Shown: positions 36,186 through 45,323 of the stretch, piece after piece
Layout of the letters: each line of letters starts with the position of its first letter
Position numbering within the stretch: position 1 is the stretch's first letter
Source of the DNA: DATJGR01 sp041739525
Lineage (GTDB): Bacteria > Pseudomonadota > Gammaproteobacteria > Pseudomonadales > Azotimanducaceae
Assembly (NCBI GenBank): GCA_041739525.1
Contig: JBGSNQ010000158.1
Coordinates: 223,526 to 287,525 of the forward strand
Direction: 5' to 3'
Length of the DNA stretch: 64,000 bases
Translations under genes and position numbers: made by a program
Notes under the pieces: generated by a model
What the model was told of the DNA's origin: nothing
Seen by the model: only the letters and a program-made list of their open reading frames with translations
Database searches by the model: none

Positions 36186-37625
36186 TTACGTTTTCTTTTT
36201 TCGATTGATCGTGTGAATCGCGTGACCGGCCACCCCCAACGCAGCCTCGTGCACGGCTTCGGACAGCGTCGGATGCGCAAACATCGTCAACGCCAGGTCC
36301 TCTGCGCTCGCCGAGAACTCCATTGCAATTACCGCCTGTGCGATCAGCTCCGATGCTTGAGGACCGAGGATGTGAACGCCCAGAACCCGGTCCGACGCCG
36401 CATCGGCGACGATCTTTACTAGTCCTTCCGAATCGGCCGCCGCCAGTGCGCGACCGTTGGCCGAAAAATTGAAACTGCCGACGTTGTACGCCTCGCCGCT
36501 GTTCTTCACTTCCTGTTCGGTCTTACCGACCCAGGCGATTTCCGGATGCGTGTAAATGACCGACGGAATGCAGTCGTAGTTCACCATCGGCTTCTTGCCG
36601 GCAATACGCTCGGCCACCATTACGCCTTCTTCCATACCCTTGTGCGCGAGCATCGGCCCGCGAACGCTATCGCCCACCGCATAGACCTGCGGCGCGTCCG
36701 TTGCGCAGACGTCGTTGACGAACAGGAAGCCGCGCTCATCGAGGTTTACCCCGCAATCGGGCGCTAAGAGTCCTTTCGTGTACGGACGCCGGCCGACGGA
36801 GACGATCAGTTTGTCAAAAGTCAGTTCTTGCTCACCGGATTTGTCCTGATACGTCACGCTCACCGATTTGCCCTTCACGGACGAGCCGGTAACGCGCGCG
36901 CCGAGGCGCACGTTCAAGCCCTGGCTCTCGAAGATCTTTTTGGCGTCGCGTGCGATTCGCATGTCGGCGATCGGCAGAAAGTCCTCGAGCGCTTCCAGAA
37001 TCACCACCTCGGAGCCGAGTCGATTCCAGACGCTGCCAAGCTCTAGTCCGATCACGCCCGCGCCGATTACTCCAAGTCTCTTCGGCACTGAATCGAACTC
37101 GAGCGCGCCGGTCGAATCGACGACAACGCCTTCGCTCAGCGGAGTTGGCTTGATGTCTACCGGAACGGATCCGGGCGCGAGAATCACGTGTTGCGCATCG
37201 AGAACCTGCGCAGTGCCGTCGTGCGGCTGAAACTCGACTTTGCGTCCGGCCAGCAACTTTCCTGTGCCCGGCAACCACGCAACCCCGTTGCCCTGGTAAA
37301 GCGTCGCTACGCCGCCGGTCAACTTCGCCACCACCGCATTCTTGTGCGCCATCATCTGCGCAAGGTCCAGTTCCACTTTAGTGGCCTTGATTCCCATTGC
37401 CGGTAGATGGTCGCGCGCCTCAACAAACTTGTGAGACGCATCGAGCAGTGCCTTCGATGGAATGCAGCCCCAGTTGAGACACGTACCGCCGAGCACGGGC
37501 TTCCCCGCTGCATCGAGCGACTTGTCGATACAAGCGGTCTTCATCCCGAGTTGCGCGGATCGAATCGCAGCGTGATATCCGGCTGGACCGGCACCAATGA
37601 CGATTACGTCGTATCCGGTGGTCAT
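36186..37625 (-). CDS. lpdA: Dihydrolipoyl dehydrogenase (E3)
   Basis: 479 residues. FAD-binding GAGPAGYHAAIRS is at the N-terminus, the redox disulfide is in GGTCLNWGCIPSKALL, the NAD site is GAGVIGLELGSVW, and the His-Glu pair is in the C-terminal FAHPTLSEAVHEA. It reoxidises the lipoyl groups of SucB. Its position between sucB and sucC indicates the 2-oxoglutarate dehydrogenase complex as its main client. Confidence 0.97.
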   Translation of the reverse strand: MTTGYDVIVIGAGPAGYHAAIRSAQLGMKTACIDKSLDAAGKPVLGGTCLNWGCIPSKALLDASHKFVEARDHLPAMGIKATKVELDLAQMMAHKNAVVAKLTGGVATLYQGNGVAWLPGTGKLLAGRKVEFQPHDGTAQVLDAQHVILAPGSVPVDIKPTPLSEGVVVDSTGALEFDSVPKRLGVIGAGVIGLELGSVWNRLGSEVVILEALEDFLPIADMRIARDAKKIFESQGLNVRLGARVTGSSVKGKSVSVTYQDKSGEQELTFDKLIVSVGRRPYTKGLLAPDCGVNLDERGFLFVNDVCATDAPQVYAVGDSVRGPMLAHKGMEEGVMVAERIAGKKPMVNYDCIPSVIYTHPEIAWVGKTEQEVKNSGEAYNVGSFNFSANGRALAAADSEGLVKIVADAASDRVLGVHILGPQASELIAQAVIAMEFSASAEDLALTMFAHPTLSEAVHEAALGVAGHAIHTINRKKKT

Positions 37626-37650
37626 CGCAAGTGCTCCGAAGGCGTGTGCG

Positions 37651-38880
37651 TTACAGGTCGAGCAGGATCCGGGCGGGATCCTCTAGCAGTTCCTTGATGG
37701 TGACCAGGAACCTCACGGCCTCCTGACCATCGATCAATCGATGATCATACGATAGCGCGAGGTACATCATCGGTCGGGCCACAATCTGGCCGTCGAGCAC
37801 CACCGGACGCTCCTGAATCTTGTGCATGCCGAGCACGGCGGTTTGCGGCGCGTTCAGAATCGGCGTGGACATCAGCGACCCGAACACGCCCCCGTTCGAA
37901 ATGGTGAAGGTGCCGCCCGACATGTCATCAATTGTCAGCTTCCCGTCGCGCGCCTTCGTACCGTAAACGCGAATCTGCTCTTCGATCTGTGCCAGTCCCA
38001 ACGCATCGGCATCGCGAATCACCGGCACGACGAGACCACGATCGGTACTCACTGCCACTCCGATGTCGTAGTAGCCGTGATAAACGATATCGGTTTCGTC
38101 GATCGATGCGTTTACCGCGGGGAAACGTTTCAACGCCTCCACCGAGGCGCGCACGAAGAACGACATGAAGCCGAGCCGTATGCCGTTGTGACGCTTCTCG
38201 AATTCGTCTTTGTGTCGGGTGCGCAACGTCATGACCGCCTGCATGTCGACTTCATTGAAGGTCGTCAGCATCGCCGCGGTGTGCTGCGCTTCCACCAGGC
38301 GGCGCGCAATGCTGGCGCGCAACCGCGTCATCGGCACTCGCCGCTCGGCTCTTGTGTCGGACGAAGCTGCGGCACTCGGCGGCGAGATGGTCGCGACTGG
38401 TGGTGCTGAAACGCGCGCAGGCTTTTGAGCAGCCGCGCGTAACACGTCTTCCTTCGTCACCCGGCCGTCTTTGCCGGTACCGTCGAGACGACCCAGCGCG
38501 ACGCCCTGTTCCGCAGCGAGTTTGCGCGCAGCGGGACTCACGCTGGTCGCTTCACGCTCTAACGGTGCCGCCGCTTTCGCCGCCGGTTCGGCTGCTGCCT
38601 TGGCTGAGCCTGATCCGGCCTTTACGGGGGTCGTCGCGGTAGCGCCCTCGGCGAACAACCCTACAACTTCCTCAGACAAGACCACATCGCCGACCGCCTT
38701 GACGATCTGCTGCAACGTCCCGTCCGCCGGGGCAACAATCTCGAGCACGACCTTATCGGTCTCGATCTCCACCAGCACCTCGTCGCGCTTCGCCCCTTCG
38801 CCCGGCTGTTTGTGCCACGCGGCAACGGTGCCGTCCGCGATCGATTCAGGAAACGTCGGAGCCTTTATCTCTAGCGTCAC
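37651..38880 (-). CDS. sucB: Dihydrolipoyllysine succinyltransferase (E2 of 2-oxoglutarate dehydrogenase)
   Basis: 409 residues. One lipoyl domain carries the modified Lys in EIETDKVVLEI; an Ala/Pro-rich linker and a peripheral-subunit-binding domain (SPAARKLAAEQGVALGRLDG) follow. The catalytic acyltransferase domain ends with the active His/Asp motif YDHRLIDGQEAV. It forms the core of the complex with SucA and Lpd. Confidence 0.97.
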   Translation of the reverse strand: MTLEIKAPTFPESIADGTVAAWHKQPGEGAKRDEVLVEIETDKVVLEIVAPADGTLQQIVKAVGDVVLSEEVVGLFAEGATATTPVKAGSGSAKAAAEPAAKAAAPLEREATSVSPAARKLAAEQGVALGRLDGTGKDGRVTKEDVLRAAAQKPARVSAPPVATISPPSAAASSDTRAERRVPMTRLRASIARRLVEAQHTAAMLTTFNEVDMQAVMTLRTRHKDEFEKRHNGIRLGFMSFFVRASVEALKRFPAVNASIDETDIVYHGYYDIGVAVSTDRGLVVPVIRDADALGLAQIEEQIRVYGTKARDGKLTIDDMSGGTFTISNGGVFGSLMSTPILNAPQTAVLGMHKIQERPVVLDGQIVARPMMYLALSYDHRLIDGQEAVRFLVTIKELLEDPARILLDL

Positions 38881-38924
38881 GCGGTCATCCTTGTTCGTCT
38901 TCTTGGTTGCTGCCGGCTATCCGA

Positions 38925-41759
38925 TCAACCGTACAGCGCGTCTTCGACCAGGCGCGTCTGTTGCTGCACGTGCAGCTGCATGTAACCGGCAGCCGGCGCA
39001 GCGGACGCCTCACGTCCCGCATACGACAGATACAGGTCTTCTCCGTGCGCGAGAATCACGCGGCGCATGTGGTGCTGGCTCGCATACCACGCACCCTGGT
39101 TCATCGGTTCTTCCTGACACCACACCACGTCCTTCAGGTTCTTGTACGGCGCGATGGCGTGCGCGAGTTCCTGCTCGGGGAATGGGTACAGCTGTTCGAG
39201 GCGAACGATCGCCACGTCTTCGGCATTATCGTCGCGACGGCGCTCCAGCAGATCGTAGTACACCTTGCCGCTGCACAAAACGACGCGCGAGACGCGCGCG
39301 GCGTCGATTGGATCGGTCTCCGCCATGACCGGTTGGAACGTGCCGTCCGCCAGATCTTCGAGCGTGGAGATCGCAAGCTTGTGGCGCAGCAGACTCTTCG
39401 GCGTAAACGCGATCAGCGGTTTGCGCAGTGGCCTTATCACCTGACGGCGCAGCATGTGGAACATCTGTGCGGGCGTGGTCGGCACGCACACCTGAATGTT
39501 GTGTTGCGCCGACATTTGAAGATACCGCTCGATGCGCGCGGACGAGTGTTCCGGACCCGCGCCTTCGTATCCGTGCGGCAGCAGCACAACCAGTCCGCAA
39601 AGGCGCTGCCACTTGTGCTCGCCGCTGGTGATGAATTGGTCGATCACCACCTGAGCGCCGTTCGCGAAGTCGCCGAACTGCGCCTCCCACAACACGAGCG
39701 CATTGGGCATCGTGGTCGAGTACCCGTATTCGAACGCCAGCACTGCCGCTTCGGACAGCAGCGAATCATAGATGTCGAAGCGCATCTTCTCGGAGATGTG
39801 GTTTAGCGGAATGTAACGTCGCCCGTCTTTCTGATTGAACAGCATCGCGTGGCGATGCGAGAACGTGCCGCGCCCCACGTCCTGTCCGCTCAACCGGATC
39901 GGATGGCCTTCGTCGAGCAGCGTCGCGTACGCGAGGTTTTCCGCGTAGCCCCAATTCAACGGTAACGCGCCCGCCGACATCTTGTGACGGTCCTCGATGA
40001 GCCGCTGCACCTGCGGATGCAACACAAAGCCCTCCGGCAACTGTTCCATCTGCGCGGCGAGCCTGCGCAAGCCCGCGATCGGAAACCGCGTGTCGGCCGG
40101 TGTGGTCCAGTGATGGCCGAGATACGGCGTCCAGTCAACATAGAGCTGCGTATTCGGCTTGGAGACCAGGCTGAGCGCAACGTGCTCGCCCGATTCGAGC
40201 GCCTGTCGGTAGGTCTCCACCATCTGGTCCGCGTCTTCCTGTGTGATAGTGCCGTCGGCAACGAGTTTTTCCGCGTAGATCGTCCGCGTCGTGGGCAGTT
40301 TGCGGATCCGCTGATACATCAGCGGTTGCGACGTCATCGGCTCCTCCGCTTCGTTGTGGCCGCGTCGGCGATAGCCGACGAGATCGATCACGACGTCTTT
40401 GCGGAACTGCATGCGATAGTCGACCGCCACCTGCGTAACGAACAGCACCTCCTCGGGATCGTCACCGTTCACGTGGAAGATCGGCGCCTGCACCATCCGC
40501 GCAACTTCGGTGCAGTACTCGGTCGATCGCGCATCATCCTGGCGGCTGGTGGTGAAGCCGATCTGGTTGTTGATGATGAGATGAATCGTGCCGCCGGTTT
40601 TGAAGCCGCGCGTTTGCGACATCTGAAACGTTTCCATCACGACGCCTTGCCCGGAGAACGCGGCATCGCCATGAATCAGAATGGGCACCACCCGGTCGCC
40701 GGTGTAGTCGAGGCGACGATCCTGCCGCGCACGAACCGATCCTTCGGCTACGGGACCAACGATCTCGAGATGCGACGGATTGAACGCGAGCGCCAGGTGC
40801 ATCTCGCCACCCGGAGTCATCACGTTCGAAGAGAACCCCTGGTGGTACTTCACGTCACCCGAGGCCTGAGTGACGGGCAGCTTGCCCTCGAACTCGTCGA
40901 ACAGTTCGCGGGGGTGTTTGCCGAGAATGTTAACGAGTACGTTGAGGCGCCCGCGGTGCGCCATCGCGATGACGGCTTCGACGATACCGTGCGAACCGGC
41001 ACGCTGGATCGCCTCGTGCAGCATCGGAATCAGGCTTTCGCCGCCTTCCAGGCCGAATCGCTTCGTGCCGGGAAATTTGTTCTGCAGGTAGCGTTCGAGT
41101 CCCTCTGCCGCCGTCAACCGCTCGAGGATCATGCGCTTCACGTCATCGCCATACTCGGGATGACAACGCACGCTCTCCAGTCGTTGCTGCACCCACAGCT
41201 GTTCGGCTGTGTCGACGATGTGCATGTACTCGGCGCCGACGCTACCGCAATACGTGTGTTCCAGCGCCGCGACGATATCACGCAGCGTTGCTTTCTCCGC
41301 GCCGTAGAAGAACGTGCCGGTCTGTAAGACGGTGTCGAGGTCTGCTGCCGACAAATGGTGGTACGCGAGATCGAGCACCGGCGTGGCCGGTCGCTCCATC
41401 ATCCCCAACGGGTCGATTGTGGCGCGTTTGTGGCCGCGATGACGATAGGCGGAGATGAGTTCGGTAACGCGGATCTGTTTGCGTTCGTGCTCGTTGGCGA
41501 CCTCAGTAGCAACGGATTGCGGCCGCGCCCGCAACCGATTGCGCCCGATCAGCTCGAAATGACGGATGACGGTACTGTGCGGAACGTCGGAGGCAATCAC
41601 ACCGTCGACGCGCGGCAGCTTTTCGAAGTAGGTCCGCCATTCCGCCGGAACGTTGTTCGGATTCTCGAGATACGTTTCGTATAAGGATTCGATGTACGCG
41701 ACATTGCCCCCCGCGAGGTGCGAGGACTTCTGCATCTGTTCCAGGAAGGATTCCGACAT
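38925..41759 (-). CDS. sucA: 2-oxoglutarate dehydrogenase E1 component
   Basis: 944 residues from ATG 41759. This start gives the normal short N-terminal E2-binding segment (MSESFLEQMQKSSHLAGGN); a TTG nine codons upstream is possible. The thiamine-diphosphate region has GDAAFSGQGVVMET and NNQIGFTTS. Further on are RGTFSHRHAM and the C-terminal YASQHH region. It decarboxylates 2-oxoglutarate and passes the succinyl group to SucB. It is 73 bases after sdhB. Confidence 0.97.
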   Translation of the reverse strand: MSESFLEQMQKSSHLAGGNVAYIESLYETYLENPNNVPAEWRTYFEKLPRVDGVIASDVPHSTVIRHFELIGRNRLRARPQSVATEVANEHERKQIRVTELISAYRHRGHKRATIDPLGMMERPATPVLDLAYHHLSAADLDTVLQTGTFFYGAEKATLRDIVAALEHTYCGSVGAEYMHIVDTAEQLWVQQRLESVRCHPEYGDDVKRMILERLTAAEGLERYLQNKFPGTKRFGLEGGESLIPMLHEAIQRAGSHGIVEAVIAMAHRGRLNVLVNILGKHPRELFDEFEGKLPVTQASGDVKYHQGFSSNVMTPGGEMHLALAFNPSHLEIVGPVAEGSVRARQDRRLDYTGDRVVPILIHGDAAFSGQGVVMETFQMSQTRGFKTGGTIHLIINNQIGFTTSRQDDARSTEYCTEVARMVQAPIFHVNGDDPEEVLFVTQVAVDYRMQFRKDVVIDLVGYRRRGHNEAEEPMTSQPLMYQRIRKLPTTRTIYAEKLVADGTITQEDADQMVETYRQALESGEHVALSLVSKPNTQLYVDWTPYLGHHWTTPADTRFPIAGLRRLAAQMEQLPEGFVLHPQVQRLIEDRHKMSAGALPLNWGYAENLAYATLLDEGHPIRLSGQDVGRGTFSHRHAMLFNQKDGRRYIPLNHISEKMRFDIYDSLLSEAAVLAFEYGYSTTMPNALVLWEAQFGDFANGAQVVIDQFITSGEHKWQRLCGLVVLLPHGYEGAGPEHSSARIERYLQMSAQHNIQVCVPTTPAQMFHMLRRQVIRPLRKPLIAFTPKSLLRHKLAISTLEDLADGTFQPVMAETDPIDAARVSRVVLCSGKVYYDLLERRRDDNAEDVAIVRLEQLYPFPEQELAHAIAPYKNLKDVVWCQEEPMNQGAWYASQHHMRRVILAHGEDLYLSYAGREASAAPAAGYMQLHVQQQTRLVEDALYG

Positions 41760-41859
41760 CCGTATCGCCGTGCCTTTATTCGCCAAGGCAAAGTCTAGCA
41801 GTTTGCGCCTCGACGGGTTTGTGCGGCGATGCTCGGGCGACCGATCTGAAGTAAGCCGA

Positions 41860-42564
41860 TCAGGTACCTTGCTGCAGCAGCATCGAGCGGATTTTGCCGA
41901 TCGCTCGCGTCGGGTTCAGACCCTTCGGGCAGACGCTGACGCAGTTCATGATGCCGCGGCAGCGAAACACGCTGAACGGATCGTCGAGTGCCGCCAAACG
42001 TTCCGCTGTGGCCGTGTCGCGGCTATCGGCGAGGAAGCGATACGCCTGGAGCAAGCCGGCCGGGCCGATGAACTTGTCGGGGTTCCACCAGAACGAAGGG
42101 CACGACGTCGAGCAACAGGCGCAAAGGATGCACTCGTACAAGCCGTCGAGCTTTGCGCGATCTTCCGGCGATTGCAGCCGTTCTTGTGCGGGCGGCGGCT
42201 GGTCGTTGATCACGTACGGCCGGATCTTCTCGTACTGCCGATAGAACTGGCTCATGTCGATGACGAGATCGCGAATGACCGGCAAGCCCGGCAAAGGCCG
42301 CAGCACCAGTTTGTTCTTCTTCGCCACTTCCGAGACAGGGGTGATGCAGGCAAGTCCGTTCCTGCCGTTCATGTTCACGCCGTCGGAGCCGCACACACCT
42401 TCGCGACACGAACGCCGATACGTCAACGACGGGTCCTGTGCTTTCAGCAACTCCATCACGTCGAGAACCATCAGGTCTTTACCTGCAGGCAGATCGACCG
42501 TGTAGTCCTGCATCCGCGGAACTGCGTCATTCTCCGGGTTGTATCGGTACACGCTGACTTTCAT
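41860..42564 (-). CDS. sdhB: Succinate dehydrogenase iron-sulfur subunit
   Basis: 234 residues from ATG 42564, the normal SdhB start (MKVSVYRYNPEND). The 2Fe-2S ligands are in SCREGVCGSDGVNMNGRNGLAC; the 4Fe-4S and 3Fe-4S ligands are in CILCACCSTSCPSFWW and CRGIMNCVSVCPKGLNP. A longer open frame exists upstream, but its extra residues run through the leader after sdhA and are not conserved in type. Confidence 0.97.
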   Translation of the reverse strand: MKVSVYRYNPENDAVPRMQDYTVDLPAGKDLMVLDVMELLKAQDPSLTYRRSCREGVCGSDGVNMNGRNGLACITPVSEVAKKNKLVLRPLPGLPVIRDLVIDMSQFYRQYEKIRPYVINDQPPPAQERLQSPEDRAKLDGLYECILCACCSTSCPSFWWNPDKFIGPAGLLQAYRFLADSRDTATAERLAALDDPFSVFRCRGIMNCVSVCPKGLNPTRAIGKIRSMLLQQGT

Positions 42565-42608
42565 GGCGTACGGTTCTCTCTTTGATTCGAGCGCTCTGAT
42601 TCGAACAG

Positions 42609-44381
42609 TTAGTACGAACGGACGGTTGGCTGCATCGCCTCGACCGATTTGGGTGCGAAGTTCACCGCGCGCTTGCTCACGCGTTTGCCCTTCGGCAGAT
42701 ACAGGGAATGGCACAGCCAGTTCGCGTCGTCGCGATCCTGATAGTCGTCGCGTGCGTGCGCGCCTCGGCTTTCCTTGCGCGCCTCGGCAGTTATAGCCGT
42801 CGCTTCGGCGACTTCGAGCAGGTTGTCGAGTTCCAGTGCTTCCATGCGCGCGGTGTTGAATGCGTTGCTCTTGTCGCTGAGGTGAGCGCCGGCGATGCGC
42901 TCCCGCAGTTCGGCGATCTGCACGATGCCTTTCTTCATGTGATCTTCGGTGCGGAACACACCGAAGCTGTTCTGCATGGTCGTTTGCAAAGCAGCTTTCA
43001 GCGAAGCCACCGATTCGCCCGACTTCGATTCGTTCCAGCGGTTGAGCCGCCGCAATGCGGATTCGAGATCGCTATCGCTCGCGGCGCGATAGCTCACACC
43101 GTGCCTCAGCACTTCTTCGATGTGCAGACCTGCGGCTCGACCGAACACCACGAGGTCGAGCAGTGAATTTCCACCCAATCGGTTCGCGCCGTGCACCGAA
43201 ACGCACGCTACTTCGCCGGCGGCATACAGCCCCTCGATGGGCTTGTCGTTGCCGGACGCATCCTGAGTCAGCGCCTGACCCGACACGCTTGTTGGAATGC
43301 CACCCATCATGTAGTGGCAGGTCGGCACGACCGGAATCGGTTCCTTGGTCGGGTCGACATGCGCGAACGTCTTCGACAGTTCCAGGATGCCCGGCAACCG
43401 GCTGTTCAATACCGCTTCGCCGAGATGATCGAGTTTCAGCAGCACGTGGTCGCCATTGGGGCCACAACCGCGTCCATCGAGAATCTCCAGAACCATCGAT
43501 CGCGCCACCACATCGCGGCCGGCAAGGTCTTTGGCAGTCGGCGCGTATCGCTCCATGAAGCGCTCACCGTCTTTGTTGATCAGGTAACCGCCTTCGCCGC
43601 GGCAACCCTCGGTGACGAGCACGCCCGCGCCGGCGATTCCGGTCGGATGGAACTGCCACATTTCTATGTCCTGCACCGGCAACCCTGCACGCAGCGCCAT
43701 ACCGACGCCGTCGCCGGTATTCATCAGAGCATTCGTCGTCGACGCATAGATTCGGCCGGCACCGCCGGTGGCAAACACCGTCGCTTTCGATTCGACGAAC
43801 ACGACTTCGCCGGTTTCGATCTCGATTGCGATCACGCCGACGACTTTCCCGTCCTGGTTGGTGACCAGGTCGACGGCGAACCACTCATTCATAAACGTCG
43901 TCTTCGCGCGCAGGTTCGCCTGATAAAGGGTATGCAACAACGCGTGGCCGGTGCGATCCGCAGCCGCACACGTACGTGCCGCCTGCCCGCCTTTACCGAA
44001 GTTCTTCGACTGGCCGCCGAACGGCCGCTGATAGATGCGCCCCGATTCCGTGCGGGAGAAGGGCATACCGAGATGTTCGAGTTCGTACACCGCCTGCGGC
44101 CCGACGCTGCACATGTACTCGATCGCGTCCTGGTCGCCGATGTAGTCCGACCCTTTCACGGTGTCGTACATGTGCCAGCGCCAGTCGTCGTTCGGGTCAT
44201 CGCTGGCGATGGCGCACGTGATGCCGCCTTGTGCGGAAACGGTGTGCGAACGCGTCGGGAACACTTTCGTGATGACCGCAGTCTTCAATCCGGACTGCGC
44301 GAGTTGAAGCGCCGCACGCATGCCTGCCCCGCCGCCACCGACGATGACGCCGTCGAACTCCATTTTACGGATGCTGGGCAT
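42609..44381 (-). CDS. sdhA: Succinate dehydrogenase flavoprotein subunit
   Basis: 590 residues. The FAD loop is VIVGGGGAGMRAALQ, the covalent FAD His is in TRSHTVSAQGG, and the active-site Arg/His regions (QFHPTGI, HGANRLGGNSLLDLVVFGR) are intact. It oxidises succinate to fumarate on the cytoplasmic face of complex II. It is 3 bases after sdhD. Confidence 0.98.
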   Translation of the reverse strand: MPSIRKMEFDGVIVGGGGAGMRAALQLAQSGLKTAVITKVFPTRSHTVSAQGGITCAIASDDPNDDWRWHMYDTVKGSDYIGDQDAIEYMCSVGPQAVYELEHLGMPFSRTESGRIYQRPFGGQSKNFGKGGQAARTCAAADRTGHALLHTLYQANLRAKTTFMNEWFAVDLVTNQDGKVVGVIAIEIETGEVVFVESKATVFATGGAGRIYASTTNALMNTGDGVGMALRAGLPVQDIEMWQFHPTGIAGAGVLVTEGCRGEGGYLINKDGERFMERYAPTAKDLAGRDVVARSMVLEILDGRGCGPNGDHVLLKLDHLGEAVLNSRLPGILELSKTFAHVDPTKEPIPVVPTCHYMMGGIPTSVSGQALTQDASGNDKPIEGLYAAGEVACVSVHGANRLGGNSLLDLVVFGRAAGLHIEEVLRHGVSYRAASDSDLESALRRLNRWNESKSGESVASLKAALQTTMQNSFGVFRTEDHMKKGIVQIAELRERIAGAHLSDKSNAFNTARMEALELDNLLEVAEATAITAEARKESRGAHARDDYQDRDDANWLCHSLYLPKGKRVSKRAVNFAPKSVEAMQPTVRSY

Positions 44382-44384
44382 CGG

Positions 44385-44759
44385 TCAGGTTCTCCAGAAG
44401 ATCTGCAGCGCCCAGAGCACATAGATGAACAGCAGTGCCAGGCAACCGAATTGGTAAACGATGCGAAACGCCATCGCGTGCGCACCAAAATAGTGATTGC
44501 GGATGTAGTCGGTGCCCACCGTCCACATGCCAATCCACGCATGCGCGGCCGTCGCGAACACCGCGAGCGTCGAGAACATCTTCATCGGTAGATAGCTGAA
44601 GAATGCCGACAGCGCTTCGAACGTGACGTTCGGGTTGGCGAGGAAGAATCCAAACAGACACAACACGTACAGCGCGATGATCACCGCGGTAACGCGCTGA
44701 ACGACGAAGTCGGAAAGTCCGCTGCGGCCGAAACTGGTGACGTTGGTTACCACAACCAT
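44385..44759 (-). CDS. sdhD: Succinate dehydrogenase membrane anchor subunit
   Basis: 124 residues with three membrane helices (about residues 22-42, 60-82 and 96-118), and His in the second (ATAAHAWIGMW), the expected quinone/haem region. It overlaps sdhC by 13 bases. Confidence 0.93.
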   Translation of the reverse strand: MVVVTNVTSFGRSGLSDFVVQRVTAVIIALYVLCLFGFFLANPNVTFEALSAFFSYLPMKMFSTLAVFATAAHAWIGMWTVGTDYIRNHYFGAHAMAFRIVYQFGCLALLFIYVLWALQIFWRT

Positions 44760-45124
44760 GCTCCCGCAAGACCGATCAATACCACCGAGATCACGATCGT
44801 CACCTGCGCGGCAAGCCGTCCGCCTTCGATGGTGTCGCCGATATCGAAATCGAGAAACAGATGCTTGATGCCGGCCACGAAGTGATAGATCAGCGTTGCC
44901 ACGATGGCGATGAGCAACAGCTTCGGTAACGGCATTGCGAGCACGCTGCGCGCATGCTCGAGCCCTTGTGCCGATGTCAGCGACTGGTCGAGCAGATACA
45001 GCAGGAATGCGATGCCGACGAACAGCAATACACCGGTGATGCGATGCATGATCGACGCGATGGCCGGCAGCGGCTGCGTCATTACCGTGGACAACGAAAG
45101 ATTGATCGGACGATCCTTCTTCAT
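44747..45124 (-). CDS. sdhC: Succinate dehydrogenase cytochrome b556 subunit
   Basis: 125 residues. It begins MKKDRPINLSLSTV, the SdhC N-terminus. The first helix carries the SIMHRITGV motif, and the haem-ligand His lies in YHFVAGIKHLFLD. It has three membrane helices. It is the first gene of sdhCDAB-sucAB-lpd-sucCD. A promoter lies at 45232-45261. Confidence 0.95.
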   Translation of the reverse strand: MKKDRPINLSLSTVMTQPLPAIASIMHRITGVLLFVGIAFLLYLLDQSLTSAQGLEHARSVLAMPLPKLLLIAIVATLIYHFVAGIKHLFLDFDIGDTIEGGRLAAQVTIVISVVLIGLAGAWLW

Positions 45125-45231
45125 ACCTTCAAAACCGATGTTGGGAATGACCCGTGTGAGATGCTACTTGTGGTTCTGTCCGGTTCGATCGAGGTGCGAG
45201 GCGCACTAGAACCGAAGTGACCCGGCTGCGG

Positions 45232-45261
45232 ATCATAGTCGATGCCTCGGCGGGGTGACAA
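45232..45261 (-). promoter_or_regulatory. Promoter of sdhCDAB-suc operon
   Basis: On the minus strand, TTGTCA (45256-45261) and TATGAT (45232-45237) are 18 bases apart, about 110 bases before sdhC. The -35 box overlaps that of the divergent gltA promoter. Confidence 0.65.
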
Positions 45262-45283
45262 CGAAATCGCTGCGATCTATAGT
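45255..45283 (+). promoter_or_regulatory. Promoter of gltA
   Basis: On the plus strand, GTGACA (45255-45260) and TATAGT (45278-45283) are 17 bases apart, 40 bases before the gltA start. It is back-to-back with the sdhC promoter, the two -35 boxes sharing five bases. Confidence 0.7.
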
Positions 45284-45323
45284 CGGCCCTCTCGCTTTTT
45301 CCCCTGCGACAAGGAGCTCCCGA

